DNA of 64,000 bases from Xestospongia muta (taxonomy: Eukaryota; Porifera; Demospongiae; Haplosclerida; Petrosiidae): assembly GCA_963693285.1 (NCBI GenBank), contig OY848921.1, positions 2,929,646 through 2,993,645 of the forward strand. Direction: 5' to 3'. Position numbers and translations under genes: made by a program. Under the pieces are notes generated by a model. It saw only the letters and a program-made list of their open reading frames with translations. It searched no databases and was not told the DNA's origin. Of this stretch, positions 48,330 to 59,820 are shown piece after piece. Position 1 is the stretch's first letter, and every line of letters begins with the position of its first letter.

Positions 48330-48500
48330 ACCTATTATCACACTTTAAAATAATATTGGTCATTATTGACCAATATAGAATGTGAGTTTAATATACAAAT
48401 TAATTTACTTAATTGACGTTTTGTTCATTCTTCTTTTTAATATCAACTAATGAAAAGTATTAATGATTACAAAACAATACAGTTGGTAAGTTACCTTTTT
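48330..48500 (+). repeat. Microexon-type array 6, two units only
   Basis: AAT with GTGAGT (about 48,378) and TTG with GTAAGT (about 48,484), each preceded by TAG or CAG and the usual upstream block. The short array accompanies a pseudogene body and a dead exon 1. Confidence 0.8.
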
Positions 48501-48863
48501 TAATTTCAATGTCAGATTAAAGTGAGATTTTAAATTAAATGTTTAATTTGGTCTGTTATTATTATGTAACAATATTTGCAATTGTTATATGACACAGATA
48601 ATGATAAGTTAATATTATAAAATAATAGACAATACTATGTTCTCTTTATAATATTTTACTATCATGTAATTTGAATATTGTAGTTAGTTACTGTGTATAT
48701 ATCTCTCTATGTGTAAACATAAGCTACATCAGTGTTTAGTTATATATCAAAGTTGAAGTAGTTTATAATTCCTGACAATTATTACTTTTATTATTGTAAA
48801 TTTTGTTATATTTTGCACAACTTTTGAATAATTGTAAAATTGTAATGATTATTTGTTATTTAG

Positions 48864-50608
48864 CTCTTCCAGAAAAGTCTTTTCTATCAAAACAAAGTAA
48901 GACTACAAACATTTCGCGTGTTTAATGTCTAACTATTTCTTTAGCTACTCTGACAGTTGAAAACGGTAATGCTAATATTATAATTATTCTCATCGGAACT
49001 GAAGAAGCTTCGTGTATGTTGTATTAATTATTTTGGCTGTCTAATAGATCTACTGCTCAAGTGTCCCAAACAAGTCACAGTTTGTAAAGAGCTGTCATTC
49101 ATTGCAAAATATGATGATCAGCAGCAGATATTTCAGTTGTCAGATTATGGAATAAAACTTATCATACCACCATCAGCTGTACCACATGATATTCAACAGA
49201 TCCTGATTGCTGTTCAAGTTATTGCTTCTGGTCCATTAGTCCTTCCTTCTAATTGTCATCCAATCAATTGTTTCTACTCGATCCAGTCAACACACAAATT
49301 CCTTAAACCAGTAGAAGTTCATCCTGAACATCATGCTGTACTACTCTCTAAGAAAGATAGTCAAGAATTGGGATTCATTGTCTCCCCTAGCACCGAGTCC
49401 TCTTCACCTCCATATTAATTTCAGTTCTCTGATGGAATCAATTCAATCTTCCCAGTTGGTTCTAGCTATGGCATTATCAAAGTTGCTGAGTTCTCAATTT
49501 TATCTATTGCATGGAGGAAGATAAGGGCTGCATTTAGTAGTCATTTCAGATATATATGGATGGTCTACTATAGGCAAACACAAGCCAACACTTGGGAACT
49601 TCATGTAATGGTGACTAAAGAGTTGGGGCTTTTTCTACAAGCAAGTTATAATAGAGTTAACCATTCTAAATTATTTTGTATATTAATATGACAGAGAGCT
49701 AAAGCCGATTATAGTAGTTGGGTTGAGTGCATTAAACAAAACTGATTTCAATTTGGAGAAAATAAATGTATCCAAATAGTATTTCCAGAAGATGATCAAC
49801 CTTGGAAGGTATCTAGTCGAGTTACTCCATGTCAGGTATTAATGGATTGATTTTTATTGTATTTCTATTGACATATAATAACTATATAAAGTTAAGAAAT
49901 CTGATGTAGATGAAAGTACAGCAGATTCCTCTTTACAATATCATGAATTAAATGTGGAATTGGAAATGTCAGGCAGTACTAGACAAGTCCCTCTAGAAGT
50001 GAAGTTTGAAGGAATGACAGAGGAGAACACAGTTCCTCTACATGATTTACAAGGCATAAGAGCAACACCTACTAAAGGTATGTATGCTATGATGTTACTA
50101 TGTTAAATCAAGCAATAGCAACATAATTGTTGTCTTTATTATAACAGAATCACCACATGTACAGTATGCTGAATTTTCTAATACAGAAGTTGATAGAGAG
50201 CCTGAAATTACAGATCTCTTGGAGCTTGCTGGTACAAAGGTGAGCATGTAATAATTAATTACATATTTAAAAGATATTTCTTAATATGATAAGTCTATAA
50301 TCAAACATAAATTTAGATAATTAAATGTTTGTCTCCTTGTTAATTTTATTTTACAGATTTGTCATAAGTGGGACATACTTGGTGACATGCTCAAAGTGCC
50401 AGACAGTATACTTGCCTCTATTAGGAGGGATACTTCTATTAGAGGAGATTCTATACTCTCTATTAGAGAAGTGTTCATTAAATGGTCACAGTCTCGTTCT
50501 TCACCTTATAATTGGGGAACACTTCTATCAGCATTATCAACAGAAACAGTGGGAGAATGAGACCTGGCTGAAGAAATAGCCAGGAAGTTGAAACAAAGAT
50601 CTGAATAG
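48864..50608 (+). pseudogene. Gene 6: ZU5/Death copy with three stop codons
   Basis: Linker exons are intact: 48864-48896 (33; LPEKSFLSKQ), 48945-48965 (21), 49005-49013 (9). The ZU5 exon 49048-49640 has a stop (TAA 49416-49418). Its donor is GCAAGT, a GC-AG type. Exon E (from 49695) has TGA where paralogues have CGA. The E/F acceptor has lost its aligned AG. The Death exon from 50357 ends early at TGA 50558-50560, 16 codons short. Splice structure is otherwise conserved, so this is a recently dead gene. Homology continues to about 50,608. Confidence 0.85.
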
Positions 50609-51560
50609 ACTACTCTTTGACTACAAGCTATTAGTATACATATTTTATAACTGTTAACATTAGTTGACTAGTTTTAGTTGAAAAGTTAATTGATGTAAGT
50701 GATGAGTGAGTAGATAGGAACATAAAACAGACATGAAAATATACAAGCATCATATTCACCTGATCATGAGAGATATTCCACAGATCATTAACTTGGATTG
50801 GATCCTCAAACTTTCATTAATATATGGATATCAACTTCATATGGACATCCAACTATCACTTATAATAAAATTATTAAGTCAAGTTAGAAATTATAGAACA
50901 TCTAATCTAGATTTATTATATGAATGTAATGTAAGTGACCATCTAATAATAATTATGAATCAAGACTGGTACCCTATAAATTACTCCATAAAAGACATTC
51001 TTTGTACTGTAAGAATACATATTTATTCCTATGTTTAAACATAATGAAGTCATTAAAGTGATTTACAAAATCAAAGTTAACATAAACAGACTTTAATTTA
51101 AGTAACACTGCATTTTGGAGCAATTAGATCTAGTTATGGAAAGGCAATAGTTATATGGCAAAAACTTTATTATGATTACAATTATAGATTATGTATCACA
51201 TGGAAAATTATCAGTGCTCTATATATCATTATTCCTAGTAAATTACTGTTCTGTGTCCTATCTGAAACATTGACATTGATTTTAGGTCACTACTATATAG
51301 TTTAGTATATAAATTGAAAGATAGGATACATTAAAAAAATTAAAACCGATAAAACTGGATATGTACAGTGCTAGTTACAAAACAGGTAAATTATTTTATT
51401 TTGGTACGGTCATTGTACGAGCTCCTTTTCTGATCCAGACTGACAACTAACCAGCCCAGATAAACCTGATCATGACATATGAAATTTTTTTTCTAATAAT
51501 AAGTAAATTGAGTATTTTCGGAATATATTGTACATGAGATCTATACAACAATCATTCATA
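50609..51560. other. Intergenic, nothing coding supported
   Basis: 50,640-51,150 is a diverged relative of the post-gene flanks of loci 3, 5 and 6 (CACCTGATCATGAGAGA motif). The 50733-51038 open frame overlaps that repeat and has no features. Confidence 0.5.
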
Positions 51561-51569
51561 TACCGCCGG

Positions 51570-51956
51570 TCAAGACCGACGGTCTTCAGATAGATAATAG
51601 TATACAAACAATAAATGTTCAATGTTCAATTCATATAGTAGGCCTGCTGGACCTAAAAATGGGTGAAGAGGTATCAGACAATTATTATTAGGTAACCCAC
51701 GATCACGCCTGATGGAATTGACTTCTTTAATGAAGTGGTCTTTCTGAATAATTAACAGCCAATAGTTTCTAGCAGATGTCAACTCACCGACGAATAGTGA
51801 TGGAGACTGGTTGGTCAAGTTATCATTCACTTTTGCACAGCAATTGTTGATAAATCGGAATACCCAAGCAGTGACGTGTTTTAAACGAACAACACTTGAG
51901 TAGCGTTCAGTTGATATCAGTGGTTCCTGAGAATCTGTGATCATGATATGGCACAC
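51570..51956 (-). pseudogene. BEL/Pao connection-to-integrase fragment
   Basis: Contains YSSVVRLKHVTAWVFRFINN and LTSARNYWLLIIQKDHFIKE, typical of the region just before the integrase zinc-binding motif in BEL/Pao pol. Similarity stops after LHPFLGPAGLL. The remaining residues to the stop are unrelated flank. Confidence 0.75.
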
Positions 51957-52007
51957 CTCTCTTTCCTCCTCAGGAACACTAACCTGTGGCCTGTCAAATT
52001 GCTTGGG

Positions 52008-52568
52008 TCACTCAGTCGATTCTCTCCGTAGCCATTCAGGGCCATCCCACCACAAGGTGTGTTGTAAACGTTCAGAAGGGTAGAGACCTCTCGAAGCACA
52101 GTCTGCTGGGTTATCGACCCAATTTACATGGTGCCATCGTTCTGGTGGTATTTGATCTATTATATGGGAGACACGGTTTCCCACATAAGTCTTAAACCTT
52201 CTGGGATTCCCTGTGATCCATCCAAGGACAATCATGCTATCCGTCCAGGCATACACATCCACTAAGGGAATTCAAAATGTTTTTTTTACGTGGGAGAGCA
52301 AATCAGCCATGAGGCGGGCACCACACAATTCTAAATGAGGGATGGTCAGACGTTTAATAGGAGTTACTTTCGTTTTTGAAGTCACCAAAGATACATGTAC
52401 CCTTCCATTGGAGTCAACCATTCGCAAGTATATCACACCTGAATAAGCAGACTCTGAAGCATTGGAGAAACCATGAAGTTGTAGAGTTCCAAGGCTAGTA
52501 TCTTTGGGAAAACAGTAACGTGGAATAAGCTTGTCGGAGAGTAGCTTCAGCTCAGTCCTCCACTTCAA
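52008..52568 (-). pseudogene. BEL/Pao RNase H region, frameshifted
   Basis: Two open pieces (52568-52272 and 52262-52008). The first has LQLHGFSNASESAYSGVIY; family members normally have an Asp where this copy has Asn (FSNAS), so a catalytic residue is altered. The second has AWTDSMIVLGWI and VDNPADCASRGL. The frame changes at about 52,265. Confidence 0.8.
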
Positions 52569-52676
52569 CCATTCTTCACAAATATCTGTGGGAAGAGGAT
52601 CATCCCAACCAACATTGAATTCCCAGAGTCATTGAAACAAGATCTTAACCTTGATCGTAGTTGGTGAAAACCACCC

Positions 52677-53274
52677 TTAAACATCATAAGTCTTAGCCAC
52701 GTCAGATGTCAGAGCACGCTTGGTGATATTTTCCCCAGAAGGTAGTTTTGCCACGGTTAAGCGGAAATGGTCAGTACTCGAATTCCACTGCATGCCCAAG
52801 GTTTTGGTGAATTGATCGTGATCTGGAATATCTTGTGAGGATGGAGAATGTCGTAAATTAGGTGGTAGGTGCTCTATCACAAAAGGTTTGCTACAATTCC
52901 ACTTATGTAGTAGGAAACACCACAGGCAAGGAGGTCCTGTAGCTGTTGCTATAGTTTCTGTGCATCTTCTATGGTGTCTGCTCCTGTCAAACCATCATCC
53001 ACGTAAAAGCTTCATGTACAACTTTGGCTGCTAGGGGGTACTCATTGACATGGTCATAGGCATTCTGTTTGATGGCCATATTCGATATAAACGAGGAGGT
53101 AGAGACTCCAAATGTGACACGAGTCATTCGATAGTCAAGGATTGGATCTTTTGGAGACTTTCTCCATACAAAGCGATGGTAGTCACAATCAGTCAGTGCT
53201 AGTTCGATAGCATGGTACATATTACTAATGTCAGTTGTCAATGCAATGCAATGAAGTCGGAAACGCAATAACAC
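52677..53274 (-). pseudogene. BEL/Pao reverse transcriptase, broken
   Basis: The piece at 53274-52987 has LLRFRLHCIALTTDISNMYH and YRMTRVTFGVSTSSF. The catalytic YVDD motif is present in the neighbouring frame at about 53,000, because of a frameshift just before it. The piece at 52880-52677 has KTLGMQWNSSTDHF and ITKRALTSDVAKTYD, the usual post-RT sequence. Confidence 0.82.
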
Positions 53275-53537
53275 GTCAACAAGAGGAGGATGTACAGTGG
53301 GTCAAACCAACAGGGTATCGTTTAAGGAGACACCAGTTGAGGACTTAGCCAATGCGTCAAACATAGCCCTGATCTTAGTCATAGAACTGGACTCCTTGGT
53401 GACTACATGTATTGGAAAATAGTAGACCAATTAATGTGACTTGTGCAATTCTGAAATGGGAACCATTTGTGTCCCAAATTAAAATATTCTTTAATGACAG
53501 TACCAAATTCCTTGAATTGATTCTTAGAATGTAATGA

Positions 53538-54311
53538 TCATTCTAAAGAGAGAAATCTCCTAACTGCCTGAGACCGGGATTTGCCCAAAGGCTTGGCATC
53601 GGCCTTTCTTGGCAAGGGAACCACAAATCGGCCTTCTGTAGTTCGAGAATGATGGATAGTGAAATGTTGCATGACAGATTTCTCTTCAGGGGTTGGATTC
53701 AGCTCATTCATTGGAACCTCTTCAAGTTCCCAAAACTTTTGTATCAGCTCATCTCCAGTCATAACTGAAGTGAGGTGGGTTACAATTGCAAGAGTGCTGG
53801 TAACAGGAGGGTCACTGTTGCCAGCCAACACCCATCCAAACTTGGTTTGAGGAGCAACAGGTGATCCAGGGGGCCCAATCTGCCGGCAATGTCGTAGAAC
53901 ATTCACAAACACATCAACATACAAAAGGATATCAACTCTACCGGGTTTGCCAAATTCAGGGTCAGCTAATTGGATTCCCTTGATATGTTTTCAACTGGAA
54001 TCATGTGGAACAGGGTTGACAGGGAGATCACAAGTGCCTTTTGGTATGACAACTGCAATTATAGTGATTTGATTACTCAACGATGAAACAGCAGAAACAG
54101 AAAAGGTAGTTACTGAATGAGTAGTGGATCCACATGTTAAACCAGCAATACCAGTGATACTGGTTACACAATGAGTAAACGGTAGATGTAGGGTACAAGT
54201 TAGTCGCTCAGAGATGAAGGATGCAGATGATGTAGAATCGAGAATGGCTCTGGCCTGCAAGTAAACTATATTTGTGTGCAAACAGTCCCAGATTCCACCA
54301 AAATATGTCAA
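53538..54311 (-). pseudogene. BEL/Pao aspartic protease and linker
   Basis: ARAILDSTSSASFISERL is the protease active-site region; the usual DSG reads DST here. The downstream piece has GPPGSPVAPQTKFGWVLAG and FWELEEVPMNELNPTPEE. The two pieces are separated by stops. Confidence 0.78.
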
Positions 54312-54320
54312 ATCAAATGC

Positions 54321-56747
54321 AAAAAGTCAAAATTTTCCAGGGGAACATGCCTGTTTGTCACATGCAAAGAACACAGATATCACTTTGCCCCCCCCCCCCC
54401 CTCCCCACTCTCCATTGTATCACATTTTGCCCCCTCCCCTTGGCCAAAACCAGAAAGAAACCCTGATAAAGTATCAGACTTATTCCTATTCATCTAGTGC
54501 AATTCTCAAATTCATACCTCTTTTAAATTTAGTTCTAATACATGATAAATAGAGTCTTTATGACATACATAAGAGAACATGTACATGATAAAACCATTTC
54601 AGAGATTTACAAGTTGTAAAGACTCAAAACTATAGTTATATACATAATAGATTGTGGCCCAAAGATATGCATACTGATGATAGGAAGGTTATACCATACT
54701 ATATGTGTTAATAAACAAGTTGTTAATGTCTGATGTATGATTTAGATATTAAAGGAACTGTATTTCCTCTTGGGGGGTACAATTATATTTATACTAACAC
54801 TGTTAGCCCATAATGTTAATATATTCAGATAGTAAGTGTTAGCACATAGTAAGTACATAGTAATATACTGTTAGTATTATCACATAGTAGTAGGTATAGT
54901 ATTCAATGTATAAATTATATCAGTTGTGGTTTAAAAGGTTGTAGTTCTTATTAACCAAACCCACATAATATTAATAATGATATAATTATCTTTGAATATA
55001 AAAATAAACTTATAAAGTGCATAATCTGTTCCATTGATAATTTATTTAGTAATCAACTATGATTAATCCTACAGGGTAACACTATGAGAGGTGATTAGTG
55101 CCAAAATCATGTAGAGGTCAGTATAATTCACACTTAGTATAATCCTTGAGAGTTTAGGAATATTTGGGGTGGGGTATAGGAATATAATTACTCTGATATT
55201 GCTGACCCTTCCCTAAGAGAGGAAGGGTTTGTTGACAATTGCATATAGGACTCATGCAGCAATAATGCAGGTGTGGGTAGAGCATACTTAGACCTGAGCA
55301 TGTGTTAAGAGAATGAAAACACAAAATGGTTGTTGTAGTATGTATTGGATGTGGTAATGATATATCAAATAGAAGCACAGACCATCATCCTTTACTAACT
55401 AGCACTGCCTAGTGTGATTAGCCATTGTTGGACTCATGTCAATAGGCTTTAGGTGAAATAGACGAGGTCATAAGTGCACAAAGTGTTTCTGTGACCTTCA
55501 AGATTTTTGTAGGCTGTACTAGTTCTATATGCAAAGGGTTTGCAACACCAGACTAGTATAAAATAGTATAAGAAGCATTGATTAATTTTGGCATACAACA
55601 CCCTTCACCTAGGTTGTCTTTGTAATACAAACTTTGTGTAATATATAATTATTTGATTAAAGCTTTTAAGATTGTTAGATAAGTGCATGCCCTATAAAAG
55701 CCAATGATATATATATATATATATATATATACTATAAGCTCTAAAATCTTTCATCACACACAATACTACTTTATATTAACATTAATCACATTTTGGCAAC
55801 ACTAAAAATAGTCACTAATGTTATAATTGTATTTGTAATTCAGTTGGAGTGTGGATTATGAAGTTTATGGGAGTGAGATTTGTTAAGGATGTATTTAGTA
55901 TGTTACATTACATATTATAAAGAGTTGATAAGAGGGAATAGAGTGTGGAAAATAATGTGATATGTATGTGATGTAGTTTCGTAAATTAGTATGCAATTAT
56001 GGTAATCTTATGGTAAGCTTTTACTGTGTCTTTTCTCTTATCTACTCTTGATATTATATTATCTGAGTTTGTGTAGTAAATTAACAAGTCCACTATCATA
56101 TGACTGTTATCATAAATTCTTATATAAACATTCCAATTTGACCTATCATATTTACTGTCTAAACTCTACTCATGTGACCTAATGAACTATGAATCTTAGT
56201 AGTATCCAATGGCCAGTAATGGCAAATAGTTTTAGTATAGTTACTTATATTATTTTATATTGTTCCTATAATATGTACCCACATAAAATATTATGCCAAT
56301 CTTTATTGTCACATTATAATGATCATATTTTATGATACATATATACTAAGCACTACTTTGTCTATTTAATGTCATTGAAAGAATGTTATAACATCTTTAG
56401 TTTGTTACTTTTAATGATAATGGTTTCTTGTAAGTACATGTTCAACATGTTATTATTTACATTTGTTGGGTCAAAGGGAGACTTCTTGGTTGTTAATTAT
56501 TAGAGACTAATTGTTTTGACATCAAATAAATGAATTCCATCTTTATATCCATATAGATTTTACGGTTATTATAATGAATAATAAATTTTGCACCCACATA
56601 ATTATACTTCACGGAATCGAAGAGATCACAGTCAAAGAAATACGTATCTTGAGTCTTTTGTGAGTTACTTTGTGCTAGCTGATGTTGATACTGTCTATAA
56701 ACCATTGAATACAGAGTTGTGAAACTCCTCAGTTGATAAAGAAGACG
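54321..56747. other. Flank between retrotransposon and locus 8 exon 1
   Basis: 54,388-54,420 is C-rich (short proline-rich open frames there are artefacts). 54,830-54,900 has a few 17-bp minisatellite units, and 54,900-55,700 is a diverged copy of the 10,021/13,293 island. 55,800-56,747 parallels 13,760-14,514. A (TA)n run lies at about 55,708-55,730. No gene seen. Confidence 0.6.
56696..56701 (+). promoter_or_regulatory. Candidate TATA-like element, locus 8
   Basis: TATAAA, 52 nt before the ATG at 56748. Same position as in locus 3. Confidence 0.35.
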
Positions 56748-56769
56748 ATGGGAGGGTGTCTAGGAAGAC
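56748..56769 (+). CDS. Exon 1 of locus 8: MGGCLGR, phase-1 donor
   Basis: A 22-nt exon followed by GTAAGTCA. It encodes M-G-G-C-L-G-R plus one C. Gly2 and Cys4 are kept; Arg6 is Gly. It heads the block containing array 7. The gene body is beyond the right window edge. Confidence 0.68.
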
Positions 56770-57121
56770 GTAAGTCAAATCAAATTTACACACCAGTTTC
56801 ATCAAGTACTAGTTGACACACGCATAATTGAATATTATACTTAAGAGCTATAATACATATACTAAAACTTTGAATCTCATTTTGGATTATGGATTCAAGT
56901 AAATGTGTCAACAACACCTATATATATGGTATCAGTAAAAGATTGTTCTCAGATATCAAACCTGTTCTCTTACTAGTGCTGTCTTGTCATGCAAAACATA
57001 AATCTAATTTAAAGGTGTTAGTCTAATATGAAAGACAAGACTTAATAGTTTGTGTTGTTTTAATTAAACTAAAAATAGTTTAGTAGTAAAGGCATTTCTA
57101 CAGTTAGTAAGCTATAATTGG

Positions 57122-57166
<45 letters not shown>

Positions 57167-59820
57167 GTAGAATGTCACTTATCCAAACACGTTGGGCTCG
57201 AAGGGTGTTCAGATAATTGAAATGTTCAGATAATTGAAGTGTTGATTACCACAATACATAACAAGCATGTAACAAACATTATTATATAATTGAACACTTT
57301 TTAAATCACAATTTGGCAAAGTAATTACGAATATGTTTCTGTCTTTGATTCATTACTCTGTTATTGTTCTTCACAATATCGTGAATGGTGGACTTACCAA
57401 TTTCATACACGTTAGCTATGCTTTGTAAGATCCTTCCTTTTTTTGGCAAATTCACAGATTTTTAGTTTATTGTGAATACTCAAGACTAGTTGCTTTCTTT
57501 TATGAGACGCAATCTCACTAGCCATGATTACACACGTATACTTGCAATAATTATTAGGCGTGTCTGATGGGTTTGTCAGCCAACAAGACATTTGGTTAAT
57601 CGACGTGTTTGTTGAATGAAGCTTGGATAAACAACGTTCTACTGTATATCCTACTATTGAAGAAATTAAAACAGGGTATGAAGGAGTAACAATGTTAAAT
57701 GCTACCGCAATCCATTTACTAAAAGAGATATCAATTTTAAATTGATAGTATCTTTTCTAAGAAACTGACTTGATGACGCTATCCAGTGTTCTTTTTTTAA
57801 TCCTTTTATATCCAATACAAATTTATTTTATTTAAAATACTTTTTATATATAGTAAACATCAAACTTACAAAAGTAGTAATTGAATTGTGACTAAAGTAA
57901 TAGGCTGGATATGATTTGTTCCAATTAGCATTAATGGCACTAATAATTATTAATCATAATATATATATAAATATACATTTACTATGAAAGTTAGTGGCAA
58001 GATGTTTTAGTTCAAAAACATTTAGATAACTATAATGATATCACATAATTACATCTATTGTTAACTATAACACTGTTACTATAACTATAAATTTAAACTA
58101 CTTACTACTATAACTATAGAATAAGAATATTAACACAGCATGCCACAATTAAACCAGATTATACATATCTCCCACATTGTGGTATTGCCAAAGTAAACTA
58201 CATATGAATACCATAGTAAATGACATGGATCAACATCTCATGTGTAATGTACAAACGATTTATCTCAAAACTAACTTTGGTGAATCTATTGATATTATTA
58301 CATTTGTGCATCACTATAAAAATGGATTGGTTGACTCAACCAATATATGATAATACAGGTTACAGTAATTATTTGATTATAACTGAACCAAATACATAGT
58401 ACATTAATAATAATAACAGCATGAACTATTTTCCTACTATAACTAATACTGATCAAGATAGAATAAGAATATCAACACAGGATGCCACAATTAAACCAGA
58501 TTATACACATGTCCCACATTGTGGTATTGACAAAGTAAACCACATATGAATACCATAGTAAATGACATATCTGATATCTAGAAAATGTCAAATTGATCTC
58601 ATGTATAAAGTATAAACCATTTATCACTAACCTAACTTTGATGAATCTATTGATATTATTGTATTCATGTATGACATTGTTGCTTTGTCTGGTTTAGCTA
58701 TTAACTTAGTTAAGCTGTCTTTTATTAAACGCCACAAGGTTTCATTTTCAAAGACACATCGACATATATAAGAATCCAATTATATACATAAATTTATATG
58801 TACAAGTATTTTATGCACCGATGGCTATACAATAAAGCACCTTATGTAGATCACATGACATTGAAATGTTGTCTACTTATGTTTTTAGTTCTTAATAAAA
58901 TTAATAAAACATATTGCATGTGGTGCACATGTTACAATCTAACTAAAATTATTCCTTTCTCATATTAGCTATTGTTGTTGATCACTGTACTAGCTAAAGG
59001 CAGTACGATATACAGTTTAAGTTTTTCTGTCTTATATACTTATATATAACTTGTTGTATTGTTAGTATTTCACATGAATAAATCAGATAATTCACTAACT
59101 TGAGCAGTATAGCTGTGTTCTAATGCAATTTTTTAATGGCAGTGACTATTCATATGGTATAGTAATTGCATAATCAAATATAACATTAATACTATACCCT
59201 AGACCATAAATCCTAAACTTTGACTTAAATTATTAATTTGGTAATGCAGTGAGCACTTTCTGGCCATACAAGTAGCCATTACATTTTATTACAAATACAG
59301 TGACTATGTGTTCAGGAGTCCAGTTTAGGAATTAGTATATATAATGTAGTATAGACTTCCTAACAAACACCATAATGATATACTGTAAAAATGAAATAGA
59401 TGTTATTTTTTATCATTACAAGATCATAGCATGTGTTACCAAACAAAGCAAAATTAAAAAATAACTAGTATACTAATCCCAATTAACTGATTATACTTTC
59501 AAATATCTGGTGACTTAACTTCATTATTTTTTACTATTTTATAGATGTGTCAATTTTCTTTATTTCACATTAACAATAATACCTCTGTTGGTAATTAATT
59601 TTATATTCTACATCAATGATTACTAAACAATAATGAACATAAGTTAATTTGTATAGAAAAGAAATTGGTTTTAGTTTTCCTCACATTAAAATAAATATAA
59701 TCATTTTTAATATAACTTTAATTGCCAAATTTAAGATGCCCAAAATTTATTACGAAGTTTCTTTTTTTGTAATCTAATGCAATATATTTATTATACTTCA
59801 ATTGATATTACTTGTATTTC
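56770..59820. other. Intron 1, proximal part, locus 8
   Basis: Paralogous in part to 14,540-16,140, with an internal near-duplicate (58,120-58,230 resembles 58,470-58,570). It contains a (TA)n run at about 57,125-57,158 and the Tigger-like element at 57,165-57,644. No supported host exon. Confidence 0.55.
57165..57644 (-). mobile_element. pogo/Tigger-like DNA transposon, internally deleted
   Basis: The terminal inverted repeats are CAGTAGAATGTCACTTATCC at the left and the inverse ending in GTTCTACTG at the right. A TA follows the right end; the left TA is obscured by a CA/TA microsatellite. The element is 480 bp. On the minus strand, from an ATG at 57525, it reads MASEIASHKRKQLVLSIHNK, then a frame break or stop, then YEIGKSTIHDIVKNNNRV. 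This is the CENP-B-type N-terminal helix-turn-helix of pogo-superfamily transposases. The catalytic DDE part is absent. Confidence 0.85.

Larger units (their letters stand above)
47078..48860. other. Former intron 1 of locus 7
   Basis: Contains the MITE at 47,493-47,845 and only a short array (48,330-48,500). An ACAG-GAA-ATTGAT remnant lies near 48,237. The 47163-47351 frame is shared with 20787-20975 through block duplication only. No supported exon. Confidence 0.6.
51560..54320 (-). mobile_element. BEL/Pao-type LTR retrotransposon, decayed pol region
   Basis: Minus-strand fragments follow BEL/Pao pol order with decreasing coordinate: aspartic protease (54311-53991), protease/RT linker (53924-53538), reverse transcriptase (53274-52987), thumb/connection (52880-52677), RNase H (52568-52008 in two frames) and the start of integrase (51956-51570). 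Frameshifts and stops separate the pieces. No LTRs were identified, and the integrase core is missing at the low-coordinate end. Higher GC content than the surroundings supports a foreign origin. It is inserted between locus 7 and locus 8 and looks dead. Confidence 0.88.

Noticed and set aside
50733..51038. 101-aa ORF after gene 6
   Set aside because: Lies in a diverged copy of the post-gene repeat flank and is not conserved in the other copies.
54272..54552. Three overlapping proline-rich ORFs
   Set aside because: Generated by a poly-C/CCCT tract read in three frames.
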